Origin: Kalaharituber pfeilii
Lineage: Eukaryota > Ascomycota > Pezizomycetes > Pezizales > Pezizaceae
Assembly (NCBI GenBank): GCA_015179045.1
Contig: WHUZ01000002.1
Location: 1,488,001-1,552,000, forward strand
Reading direction: 5' to 3'
DNA: 64,000 nt
The notes under the pieces are model-generated. The model was not told where the DNA came from and did no database searches. It was given only the letters and a program-made list of their open reading frames with translations. The position numbers were made by a program, and so were the translations under genes. Positions 50,855 to 60,973 of the stretch are shown piece after piece; position 1 is the first letter of the stretch; the number at the start of each line of letters is the position of its first letter.

Positions 50855-51247
50855 ATGATAATACAAGGATGGCAGGCAGGAAAGAAAAACTCAATCACTA
50901 GTTTTATACTTAGTAAGGAAGATATTGATATTAATATTCTCATAGGCCCTGAAATAACCCCCCGAAGAAGAGCAGCAATTGTAGCATTAAGATATTCGCA
51001 TATACCACATAGGATAAGCAAGCCGCTATCAATAAGAGCAATATCGAAGCTAATGAATATCCCGAAATCAACATGCGCTGATATCATTGACAATGCGATT
51101 CTGAGAGCTTCACACAGACATGCTGATTCAGCCTCAAATGTTGAAGTTTTGCTAAGTGCGAATGAGAATATTACCACTGGAGGTAGGTCACTGCTATTTC
51201 CAGAGGCCATTATAGAGGTTTGCGAGAGGCTATTCGGAGGCTGTTGA
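50855..51247 (+). pseudogene. Helix-turn-helix N-terminal fragment of a Tc1-type transposase
   Basis: The frame of about 130 residues contains a helix-turn-helix (ISKPLSIRAISKLMNIPKSTC) preceded by RRRAAIVALRYSHI, like the N-terminal DNA-binding part of fungal Tc1/IS630 transposases. The end GGRSLLFPEAIIEVCERL resembles the GRPKIFSEEDRQRLI linker found in the second ORF of this element. It runs directly into the minisatellite, and its stop lies in the first repeat unit. It is either the separated N-terminus of the same transposase or a relic of a second one. Confidence 0.6.
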
Positions 51248-51555
51248 CATGCTATTCAAGAGGCTGTTCGGGATGAGAGTCTGTTCCGGAGGCTGCTCGG
51301 AGGCTGCTCGGGATGAGAGGCTGTTCTGGAGGCTGCTCGGAGGCTGCTCGGGATGAGAGGCTGTTCCGGAGGCTGCTCGGGATGAGAGGCTGTTCCGTAG
51401 GCTGCTCGGAGGCTGCTCGGGATGAGAGGCTGTTCCGTAGGCTACTCGGAGGCTGCTCGGGATGAGAGGCTGTTCCGTAGGCTGCTCGGAGGCTGCTCGG
51501 GATGAGAGGCTGTTCCGGAGGCCATTCCGGAGGCCACTCCGGAGGCTGCTCCCCC
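51247..51555. repeat. 40-bp minisatellite built on an 11-bp GAGGCTG(C/T)TC motif
   Basis: Seven units start at GGATGAGAG near 51270, 51311, 51351, 51380, 51420, 51460 and 51500. Spacing is 40 bp except one of 29 bp, so one unit has lost an 11-bp sub-repeat. Each unit is itself made of GAGGCTGCTCG-type 11-mers. The array sits between the two transposase ORFs and interrupts the coding region. The source motif (GAGGCTATTCGGAGGCTG) is at 51226-51244, i.e. the tail of the upstream ORF. Confidence 0.93.
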
Positions 51556-52927
51556 ATGTTGTATTTAATTGCTAATTTACTTGCTACTCTAGGTGATAAT
51601 TCTGGTTCTAATTCAGCCGCTCAAGAGCTTGAGGATATTACTAGTGCTACACCTGATACCAATATTAGAGCCGAAAAAGTGAGAATATTGGAATTTAATG
51701 AAGTTACACTCAATGATTTAATATCTTCGGAAGTTTTGGACTCAGCATCAAGAAGTGGACGACCAAAGATTTTTAGTGAGGAGGATCGGCAGCGCTTAAT
51801 AGCAACAGTTGAAAAGGATAAATTTACACGGAGAATGGATTTAACGGAGCTCCAGCTTGAAGCACAGTTAGGTGATTTTAGTAAACAGTCAATCTTTTTA
51901 GCCTTACAAGATGCTGGATTCAAGGCATATCGAGCGCAATATAAGTTTGCATTAGAAGAAAAAGATAAGTTAAGGAGATTGCAATGGTGTACAGCTAGGA
52001 AGGATTGGCGAGTGAAGGAGGAATGGGGTAATATAGCTTTTACAGATGAAATGTCAATAGAGGTAGGAGGAACTTATGGTGTTACTTTAGTGTGGCGAAG
52101 AAAAGATGAAAAGTGGCATGAAGACTGTATTGGTGTTACTAATAAGCGACCACCTAAGGTAATGTGTTGGGGCATGATAGGATATGGGTGGCGAGGTCCC
52201 TTTTATATATGGGAATCTGAAAGTACTGAAGAAGAAGCTCAATCTAAAGTAGAGATTGAGATATATAATCAGCAGGTTTTGGAAGAGGCTGAAAAGCTAA
52301 ATAGGGAGTGGAAAAGCTCGGAGGAATATAAGAAGCTTAAAGAGAGGGAGTTGGAAGAAGCAAGACAAAAACGGGCAGAGGCTAAGAGGTTAGGGAAAAA
52401 AGTATATTGCCCACAAGAATGGCGGCAGAAAAAATTTAAGCCAGAAACAATATGTCGTGGGGATGGTAAAGGTGTTGATGCATGGCGGTATGTGAAGCAT
52501 GTTGCTAGGCCACTAATGTGGCCTGAATGCGAAAAGCAACTGGCAAAAAATCCAAACTTCCTTTTAATGGAAGATAATGCATCTCCACATACTGCAAGAT
52601 ATACCCGCTATGAGAAAGCTAAGGTGCGTCCCATAAATATACAAATAGTATTTTTACTAATTATTTTAGCGCAATATAAAAAATATTGACTGGCCGCCAT
52701 ACTCTCCTGACTTCAACCCAATAGAAAAGATTTGGGGTCTGATGAAGAATAGAATAAATAAGAGAAGTGCACGAGAGTATATTTCTACAATAGCACGGAT
52801 GAAAGAGGTTCTATGTGAAGAATGAGATAAAGTGACAGTGGAAGATATCAATAAAGAGATAGAAAAGCTACCCTCTATTATGGTGAAACGTATTAATGCC
52901 GGAGGTGGAAACAATTATGCAGCATAA
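51556..52927 (+). pseudogene. Tc1/IS630 DD34E transposase, one in-frame stop
   Basis: Two exons (51556-52623, 52670-52927) with an in-phase intron. The DDE domain has the first Asp in IAFTDEMSIEVGG, the second in LLMEDNASPHTARY and the Glu in DWPPYSPDFNPIEKIW. After splicing, exactly 34 residues lie between the second Asp and the Glu, the DD34E spacing of Tc1/IS630 transposases. A long Glu/Lys/Arg coiled insert (about 52230-52420) lies between the two Asps. A TGA at 52823-52825 replaces what should be Trp (TGG), a G-to-A change of the RIP type, so the last 34 codons would be lost. Confidence 0.9.
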
Positions 52928-53009
52928 TACTGATATGTATATAAATTAATGCTTGTAACTAATTTATATACCCAATATATAATAGTTATTAGACCAACAT
53001 ACTAGGATT

Positions 53010-53108
53010 GAGCAGCCTTTAGAGTAACCTCCGAAACTGCCTTCTTATTTAGAGCAATCTCTAGAGCAGCCTCTCAAACAGCCTCTAGAATAGCTTTCAG
53101 AACAGCCC
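53010..53108. repeat. Degenerate inverted copy of the minisatellite motif
   Basis: On the minus strand this stretch reads repeated GAGGCTGTTT, GAGGCTGCTC and GAAAGCTATTC blocks about 10-16 bp apart, i.e. the same motif as the left array but inverted and degraded. It lies about 70 bp inside the right terminal repeat. Confidence 0.6.
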
Positions 53109-53378
53109 TAGAATATTAGAATATTAGTGCTTTCTAATGCTTTGATACTTAAGCACTAGACATTCGTATTGAAGAGACCAAATTCATTATGTCAGCTGTC
53201 CGAATTTTATTATGTCAGCTGTCCGAATAGCTCTTTACGTAATAAACTTCGGACACTCTTCATGAAATTTGGACTAGTCCCATAGCCAAACATACGAAAA
53301 TATGCTAGTTACTGCTAAATTCTGCATACCGCATAATATGCAAGAATCCCATGTCCGGATACTTATTTTACTAGCTAG

Positions 53379-53806
53379 TATAGCTAAAGCATCTGAACAA
53401 GCTGATTGGTGCATATATGCAATATGCATTGTCTGGTAGATACGCATATTTCGTCTGAATAGCTGACATAATCATGTGAAAGTCCGCGTCGTAGCAGCGG
53501 CCAAAGCTCACAAGTTTGAACTAATATAATCGGAGAACACAAATACTACAGGTTTGGTAGAGGTACTATATCAGCAGAGGTCATTACTTGCGCCACGGTG
53601 GATACTTATAAAAGGATAGCTGCGGTGTTTGTGGGATTGGAATCCTTTTGTTATAAGCCATCTGTAATTAATTTCATCACTCATGGGTAAAACACATTCG
53701 AGCACACAAATGTTACCCTACACCCAACTATTCTCACTTCATTCGTTCAACTACCTCATCCCCCAACCAAACCAATACCCATCGTACCCTGCATTCCCAA
53801 AATCCC
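53379..53806. other. Gap between the Tc1 element and the pseudouridine gene
   Basis: A 428-bp stretch with no gene. The right part, from 53690, is the 3' UTR side of the minus-strand gene. A GC-poor segment with TACTTATAAAAGG near 53605 has a promoter-like TATA but no gene to serve. Confidence 0.4.
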
Positions 53807-56800
53807 TTATTCCCTCAACCTCGCCACTCCCACCCCCACCGCCTCCCTACTCCTCAAACTCACCACCGCTCCCCTCTGCGCCAGCTCCATAGTCTTCTCA
53901 AGTCCTCCCCCTACTACCGCTAATCCCAATTCCTCTTCCGTCCCCTGTCCCTCTTTCCTCACCTCCCCAAGCACACCCACTTCAACCATCCTCGCCAACA
54001 CCACCCCCAAAAATGTGTCCCCGACCCCATTAACACTGATGATCTCTTCCTCGGGCACTTTGAGGGCTGGGAAATGTCGAATGTAGATTCCAGATGTATG
54101 CGCGCATCTTCCATGGGAGAGGATGGTGGGGGTGTGAATGGGCGAGGTAGGAAGGAAGTTAGAAGGGGACACGGGCAGGAGGCGCACAGCGAGGACGCCG
54201 TGGGCGCCGAGCTTGATGAGTTGGGTGGGAAGGTAGGGAGAGAGGTGGATGGCCTGTTGGAGGGTACCATGGACAAGTAAAGGTAGCTTGGCCTGCTCTG
54301 CTAGCATTTCCATGGCTAGGTGGGGTGGAAGGGCAGGAGAAGCATCGTTAGTTGGAAATAGCTTACAATTGCAACAAACACTCTACTTATGACTCTGAGG
54401 TAGAGAAAAAAAAAAGACTCACAATTACGGAACAAAGTATCGATATTAATATCATCAATCACTGCAAACCAATCCAAAGAGTCAAAGTACCCCATCTCCC
54501 TTGCGCAGCCGTACATCGCTGCGAGTTCATGCTCGTTCGGCGTCGCGAGGTGCACCGAGTTATGCGGAAAAACGTCCAGCATTGGGCCGGAATCACCCGG
54601 CGGTTTAAGCTCCGGAAAGATCCGTGTTGACTTCTGCACCGATGTTGGCTCGAAGGCGACTTTTAATGCCCCAGGTGTGTATTATCAGCAATACACAAAT
54701 CTATAACGCATATGGGAATTCATGAAACTTGTGGCATACCCTTTGTCCCCACCTTCTTTGCCCCCTCAATGACAGCCCGTATGGCGTCAACAGAGACGTT
54801 TCCGTCCACACAAAGCCAGCGTGCACCCGCCCTCTCAATTTCCACTCTCACATGCTCTCCGCTCATCCTCTCCACAACCCGCATGTCCGCCGCTGCAGTG
54901 AATAGTCCCCCCTTCGCATCGTTTATCGCAATATACCTCGCCGTCGCGAACTCCTCTCTCTTTGCATCCCTCACCGCAATTCCGCTGATATCCACCTCCC
55001 TTTTGCCCAGGGTCTCCAACACCCACTTCCCTGTCAAGTCATCTGCGATCGAAGACACTAGTCTCGCTTTCAGTTCGGGTGTGTGGGTGGTGGACGTCAC
55101 ATGACGGGGAAGAGATCGAAGGTAGAGGTCTGCGGCAGTGAAGACGTTATGCGCGACACCGCCTATGGTTTCGGTGATGGTGGAAGGGTTAGAAGTGCAG
55201 AGTGAGGGGACAGGCGAGCCGCTCAGGTTGGTCGGGAGGAAGTCGCAGGCGTAATCGACGGCGACGCTGCCGATGATGAGGAGCTCAGCCTTGCCATCAT
55301 CAAGTGCGCCGGAGAATGGAGCCTCAGGAGAAGTGGTAGGAGCAGCAGTAGTAGTAGTGGAAACAGATGGTTCGGGTGGTGATGGAGGAACTGGATGAGT
55401 GGAGATAGCAGGCATGAAGCCCGTTTTAGATTCGTTTGCTTCTGGTGGGATAGTATGTACACTAGATTCTCCACATCTCCATGTATCAAGGGGAAAAAAA
55501 ATATCAGCCTTTCTTCCTCTCCCTTCGTGTTTGGACAAACATGATGACAATTCAAAATCCAATTCGGTTCGCAGACCCTTCTAACTCCGCCAACGCTATT
55601 GCCATCTCCGCCCCTACCTGCGCGTTATTGAGAACGAGAGCCTTGTTCGCGGGGATAGAGCGGCCTTTGGAGTCCTTCTTGATCCGGTCAAGGATGTACG
55701 GAGTGTTGTCTTTGCCTTTAGCCCCCTCTTTTTCGGCTTTCTTTATTGCAGCGGAGATGATGTCAGCCATTTCGGATTTGGGGATCTCAAATTCGGTGGG
55801 GATGGGATTGCAGAAGAGTTGGCCTGATGTGAGGCCCATGGCATGGCTGGCGTCTGGTATTCTATCAGCTTGTGCTTGATCTCCCAGTAATCTTAACGTG
55901 GGGAATGCGCACAGATTATGGAAGCAGCTTCCTTTGGGGTCTCTACAACGTTCGGAGACAGTAACCCTGAACTCCGACTGTAGAAGCCTGGAAAATCTAC
56001 CTTTTCGCCCCTCTTGCCAAAAGTCGACACAAGAACGCCCTGGGTCTCCAGATATTCCAATGTCTTTTCCAGGTCCAGGAATGCCTTTGACCCAGAGCTG
56101 ATAACTGCAATGTTGGTTCTCCCTAGCTCTGTCAGGTCTGCGGAGATATCCATCGTTTTCTCCGCGCCCCTGTGGACACCTCCTAACCCGCCTAGCCTTC
56201 AATTAGCATCTTCTTTACGAGCGCTCTGTAGTTGATGGTCCCGTACCCGTAGCAAACACCTTGATCCCTGCCAATTCCGCCAGAACCATTGTCCCCGCGA
56301 TCGTCGTCCCGCCATTAAAACTTATTCCTGCGAGCTTCTATACAGCCCCCCATAGTAGAATGAGAAGAAGCTCTCTGCCTGTGGGGATACCACGGTGAGA
56401 TTGAACTTCACCATACCATGCCAGTCAAGTAAGGAATGTCTCGACGGGAGACCTTGAGCGTGTTCTTCTTTCCCGCGGATTCAGCCAGCTGGACCAGTTC
56501 CTCACCAGTGAGCCCCACCCGGCAGACACCATCGAGAATGCAGATTGTAGCGGGGGTAGCGCCGTTGCGACGGACGGCAGCTTCCACTTCTTTGGCGAGC
56601 TCAATGTTGTCGGGGTATGGGAAGCCTGAGGCAGCATTAGTAGCTTACTCCGTATTCATTATGCTGGTATTGGTTGCTCGCCATGCGTATATATCGCGGA
56701 TTCCAATGCCACCACTATCCGCCAACAGTTAGCCCACTGTTCCATTTAAAGCAATTCACCCAAATCCTCAGGAACACCTGCCTGGCTTCCGTGCCGTGAC

Positions 56801-56938
56801 AGCCGCCCGCACCTCCTCCGACACCCTGTAAAGCTTGGTCAGAGGCGACGAAGCCACTGATATTCCTCGCCTGCACCCATGGTGCCGCCGCAGCAGGGCC
56901 GTCGTCGCGAGTTTGTTCAGCGTGCGAAGCAGCGGCAT
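53807..56938 (-). CDS. Fused pseudouridine-5'-phosphate glycosidase / PfkB pseudouridine kinase
   Basis: Nine exons on the minus strand (56938-56782, 56714-56682, 56625-56417, 56337-56247, 56191-55898, 55853-55577, 55461-54740, 54659-54423, 54315-53807) join in phase to 842 residues. The N-terminus is Arg-rich with Thr/Leu, like a mitochondrial presequence. Residues about 50-350 are the PsuG (IndA) domain: PVVALESAIYTHGFPYPDN, GATPATICILDGVCRVGL, FNGGTTIAGTM, GGVHRGAEKTMDISADL and the NPIPTEFEIPKSEM block. The C-terminal half is a PfkB kinase: IGSVAVDYACD, ETIGGVAHNV and the ATP-site motif NGVGDTFLG. Together these break pseudouridine phosphate into uracil and ribose phosphate after phosphorylation. 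Introns 1 and 2 appear to use GC donors (CCAG|GCAGGT, CATG|GCGAGC) and intron 6 has the weak GTCTGC donor. Confidence 0.88.
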
Positions 56939-57657
56939 CTGTAGCTCTCTTTCTCAGCTCTCTATGCCTGCGCTCTTGCGAAGCGTTCCTGCGGAAAAGG
57001 GCGTGCAATGGCGGGGGGGAGGGGGGTGCAGACGAATCTCGAGCCGGGGGGCGTCAGTGGCTCCCGCCCGCGCCAAGGCTGCGCACGCAGATATGCATAT
57101 GTGCGAATGCAACTGCTATGCAACTGCTATGCAACTGCTATGCAACTGCTATGCAACTGCTATGCAACTGCTATGCAACTGCTATGCAACTGCTATGCAA
57201 CTGCTATGCAACCGCTATGCAACTGCTATTACGACGATACCTACAAGTACTCGAGTACTGCCCCACTCGCCCTCACCACGAGCCCAATTGCATCCCGCAC
57301 TACTCTCGATTCATTAGTAACTTAACGAATTGCATAGCCTTGCGCTGGTGATGGTTCATTCAAATTTCTGCCCTATCAACTTTCGATAGTAGGATATAGG
57401 CCTACCATGGTTTTAACGGGTAACAGGGAATTAAGATTCTATGCATATTCCAGAGAGGGAGCCTGAGAAACGGCTACCGCATCCAAGGAAGGCCCAATCC
57501 CGACACGGGGAGATAGTGACAATAAATACTGATACAGGTGGCTTACGCCTCTTGTAATTGGAATGCACCGCCGATAGCATCTCAGAATTGAGTGCACGTA
57601 CTAGTACACCCGAGTTGCCACCCGCCACTGTGTGGCTTATTGCACTCTTTTCTATTA
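56939..57657. other. Promoter side of the pseudouridine gene, with an 11-bp array
   Basis: A GC-rich segment to about 57090, then the 11-bp array, then ordinary sequence. No gene was recognised. Confidence 0.5.
57110..57230. repeat. Eleven tandem copies of CAACTGCTATG
   Basis: Eleven copies of an 11-bp unit in head-to-tail order; only one base differs (AACCGCTATG near 57210). Because 11 is not a multiple of three, all three frames are open and translate to the same 11-residue repeat in different phase. It lies about 170 bp upstream of the pseudouridine gene start codon. Confidence 0.96.
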
Positions 57658-58473
57658 TGGTGGAGTGCACCTATAAGGGACCACTTATAGCCACCACGTT
57701 TGAAGTGCTACTATATTATCAAACCACATCTGATTGAAACCTAAAGGACATTAATACGTAGTATTTTGTCTGCTCTAAATTTTAATGTCCTCTATCAAAA
57801 AAAAAAAAAAAAATAAATGAGTATGTAGAAGCAGATTGAAAAGGAGGCACTTTGTATGGGAGAGCTGAAAAATGCAACGTGCCAAGAATGCTAGATCAGT
57901 ACTAGTAGAGGAAATCCTTACTCTATTTGGAAATGATCTACATATTCCTTTGTCACTACCATAGCGATATGCATGCATAATGGGTAAACATTTATTTTAT
58001 TTTATTTATTTATTTTTTTTTTTTCATTAATCGCATGCCGCCCTATGGGCTATGGCGATGTTTAGTTAGGTAAACATTTATACAAAATGATTGCCATATC
58101 GGAAACAGACTCAAGGCTGCATGGAATTGTCAATCATAATGCTTCGAAGTTATACTCACAATGATCATTGGTATAGCATTTTGCAGCTGCCCCAAAAAAA
58201 TTCATTAGAGTTTAGCTCACAATAAAACACTGATAGAATAATACCAAATGCCCACGAGCTCCAGGTTGTCCAATCTCTCTATTGCAAAGATGAGATGCCA
58301 CATGTGAGTGTATTGTGGCTGGGGCCTGACGGTGCCAGAAAGCGGACTGAGGCCAACTGGGGAGCCTTACAACCCCCCCCCCACCTAACAAAAAAAAAAA
58401 AAAAAAAAAATAGGTGTATTAGTCAGCGCGCGACGGAATGTAACAAGTGGTCCCTTCTAGGTGCACTCCACCA
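57658..58473. mobile_element. 816-bp non-autonomous element with 31-bp inverted ends
   Basis: The left end TGGTGGAGTGCACCTATAAG... (57658-57688) matches the inverted right end (58443-58473) with two differences in 31 bp. Both ends are flanked by TA (57656-57657, 58474-58475). Inside are poly-A and poly-T tracts, a C run (about 58372-58383) and no coding sequence, so it looks like a Tc1/mariner-type MITE or an internally deleted element. Confidence 0.8.
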
Positions 58474-58647
58474 TAGTACTGTGACTGCTCTTATCCCTAC
58501 TTAGGTTTTATCGTGTAAAGTCAAATCTGCGCTATCTTCATGTATAATACATACTTAGTTAGAGAGATCTCTTGCAACTCTTCATTCTACATGCGAGATT
58601 ACATTGATACATAATTATCGACTTTTTCTACAGGTTATGAGCCCGGA

Positions 58648-58722
58648 TTCCTTAATGAAAAACAATTGGAGGGCAAGTCTGGTGCCAGCAGCCGCGGTAA
58701 TTCCAGCTCCAATAACGTATAT
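58648..58722 (+). other. Mutated 18S rRNA gene fragment (530-loop region)
   Basis: The stretch contains the universal small-subunit rRNA core GTGCCAGCAGCCGCGGTAAT preceded by CAATTGGAGGGCAAGTCTG and followed by TCCAGCTCCAATAACGTATA. Compared with the fungal consensus I know, differences are C-to-T or G-to-A (CTTAACGAGGAAC is here CTTAATGAAAAAC; AATAGCG is AATAACG). It is only about 75 bp, ends in a poly-G run (58723-58733) and is not a working rRNA gene. It sits 70 bp before the Harbinger element. Confidence 0.9.
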
Positions 58723-59159
58723 GGGGGGGGGGGGTCTGAGCATCTTGTCACATCTGATCTCAATTCTATCTTGATTCCCAATAGAAACCAGCTACTGGAG
58801 GACTTCCCGTAGGTCTATTCGCGCCTAATAGAAAACGGTTCTATTCGCAAATAGCAACATCGCCTTCCCGTCGATTTTGCTGTTTCTAACGCAATAGAAC
58901 ACGGAATAGAAGCATCGCCTTCCGTAACCTTCTGTTGTCTTTGAATAGAAATAAGACATCGCTTTCCAAATTGGTTGAACCCCTTTTTTGGTGGAGAAAA
59001 GGGGTGTCAGGTACCTCTTGAGAAAGCTCTCCACCTCGCATCTCTCATCCATCATCACCCCTCCTCCATCACGCCTCCTCCATCACACCTCCTCCATCAC
59101 ACCTTCTCCACCATATCCCCTCTATTACACCTCCTCTATCACGTCTTCTTTCTCCTCCA

Positions 59160-60502
59160 ATGAGACAAAAAAAACGCATGGCCTCTCCATTAATAGAGCC
59201 ACCTAGCAAACGTCGCGGTGGTAAACCCAAAGGTGCACAGAAATTTACAGAAAGCGACGAGCGGCGTCTACTGCATATAATGGGGGAAATACTTCCATAT
59301 GGAAGTGATATGTGGGAGAAGGTAACAGTATTGAAATATAGATAGTTAGATCATACTAACTCGAAGCAACTGTAGGTTGAGACTGTATATAATGATCTTG
59401 CAACGGTTGAAAAGCGCAAGTCTAGGGATGCAAAATTCCTAAAAGGAATATATACATCCCTTATTAAAGCAAGAAAACCTACAGGGAACCCAAATATACC
59501 CGAGAATATCAAGATTGCTTTGGATATTGAGAAGCAGATTGAAGACAAGCTCAGTATGGGGGTACTGAGTGACTCCAAAGCAGAAGAAGAAGGTTCGGAG
59601 GGTTCTAGTGAAGAAGAGAGTGAGGAGGAATCCACATCTAAAGAGGAATTAGATCGTGGAAGCACTACCGAAGTAGATGAGTTCGAAGATGAGTCTGATG
59701 CAGAGAAAATTGGAGTACAGCTACAGCTGCACTCATTCTTACCACCACCACCACCACCATCTACACCATATGCGGCACCGTCACCATCACCCGCACCATA
59801 TTCTGCGCCTCCCCTCCTCCGTCACCTCCCCCTCGTCCTTCGTCAGCTCCTCCTCGTCCTCCATCACCTCCTCCAGCTCCGCAAACTATTCAGGGGATTC
59901 TGAAAAGATCTGGCTCCTCATCTAGTATTTCGGAGCCTGGAATTGCTAGCACTATGAAGAAAAAGGCTAAATCTCCTACCAGTACAAAGCCTTCCTCCCT
60001 CTCAGTAAAATTTGAGCCATCTACGAAGGTATCTAAAAAGACTACTGGAACTTCAGCCCCATCTCCAGCTCCAACTCCTACAGTTGACCGCTTTCGGACT
60101 CCTCGTCAAGTCATTCAGAGGCAAGCCATTGAGCGTGATCAGATTATGGCTCGTCTGTCCACAGCTCTAGAGCCAAATGATACTTTGGAGAAGTTTGGAA
60201 TGATGCAAGTGGTACAGAGTCAGTTGCAGGAGGAAAGGGCACGTAATGCACGTCTGGAAGAGCGATATGATAAGCTTTTTGCAGAGCATCGAAAGTTGGA
60301 AATGGAGCATCAAATATGTAAGCTCCTTCAAGGTAATACTAATAGCAGGCTACCTTCAGGTCTATATCCTCCTTCAGGACTGCATCCTCCTCTACCTCCG
60401 GTTTTACATCATCCTTCTACAGGTTCACATCCTCCTCCTCCACCTCCTTCTTCTGGTTCTACACAATATGGGATTGAGCACTCCTTTTCTTCATTGCAGT
60501 AG
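59160..60502 (+). pseudogene. Harbinger Myb/SANT-like accessory DNA-binding protein, frameshifted
   Basis: Exon 1 (59160-59321) and exon 2 (from 59376) join at WEK|V and encode a trihelix/SANT-like N-terminus (KFTESDERRLLHIMGEILP, then ...VYNDLATVEKRKSRDAKFLKGIYTSLIKARKPTGNP). An acidic Ser/Glu block, then Pro-rich repeats follow. At about 59813, within a CCTCC-rich microsatellite, the frame changes: the downstream frame (PPPSPPPRPSSAP..., ILKRSGSSSSISEPG) continues to TAG near 60500 and holds a coiled-coil region (QEERARNARLEERYDKLFAEHRKLEMEH). PIF/Harbinger elements use such a protein with the nuclease to enter the nucleus and bind ends. Confidence 0.75.
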
Positions 60503-60670
60503 AAATTAGTTTATTGATCTTTGTGAGTTTCCTTTTTTTTTTATATATATTTATCACATTCCTGTAATGAGGTGAAAGTATGGAGGTGGGGGCATTGAGG
60601 TGAGGGCAGAAAAGGTACAGCAGGATAGGGTGGGACAGAGGGTACGGTGGAGGAGGCATATTGGTTGAGG

Positions 60671-60927
60671 GTGAACGATTGCGAAGGCGTCGATTGCGCT
60701 TTTATCTTACACGACCAGATCTCCCACAACCGCGAGGTGGAACAGCTTGGGATAGTCTCTATAACAATGCTAATGATAGAGCCTTTATTACAACAATGGG
60801 TTTCGACTGCAGCTCTTTCGCGTTTTTATTGGGTCCCTTTGAAAGACTATGGAATACAACACCAATTCCAAGGAATGATGTAAATCCGGAGGGTACTTTA
60901 ACTGAAGGTCATATTGGGCGGAGATCA
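60671..60927 (+). repeat. Inverted duplicate of the transposase N-terminal segment, left arm
   Basis: This 257-bp block is the exact reverse complement of 61199-61455, as far as I compared it, with no length difference. The 271-bp spacer (60928-61198) would form the loop of a long hairpin. In the plus strand it encodes the same peptide as the transposase (RRRRLRFYLTRPDLPQPRGG...), but ends prematurely. It replaces the place where the catalytic half of the transposase should be. Confidence 0.92.
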
Positions 60928-60973
60928 CTCGAATAAGCCTGTAAATTTGTGAGCTATGCTCCACTTTCTCCTG

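Larger units (their letters stand above)
50153..53378 (+). mobile_element. Tc1/IS630 (DD34E) DNA transposon with 200-bp inverted repeats
   Basis: Terminal inverted repeats of about 200 bp (50153-50352 and 53180-53378) match with only a few differences. Both are flanked by TA (50151-50152, 53379-53380). Each repeat starts CTAGCTAGTAAAATAAGT, then has ATCCGGACATGGG, and ends with two direct copies of TTCGGACAGCTGACATAAT. The interior carries a helix-turn-helix ORF (50855-51247), a 40-bp minisatellite (about 51247-51555) and the catalytic transposase (51556-52927). A degenerate array of the same minisatellite motif lies inverted near the right end (53010-53108). Confidence 0.92.

Noticed and set aside
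51252..51557. 101-codon minus-strand frame of Pro/Glu/Ser repeats
   Set aside because: Pure translation of the minisatellite, not a gene.
57431..57670. Short open frame within intergenic sequence
   Set aside because: Overlaps the end of the 816-bp element; no domain.
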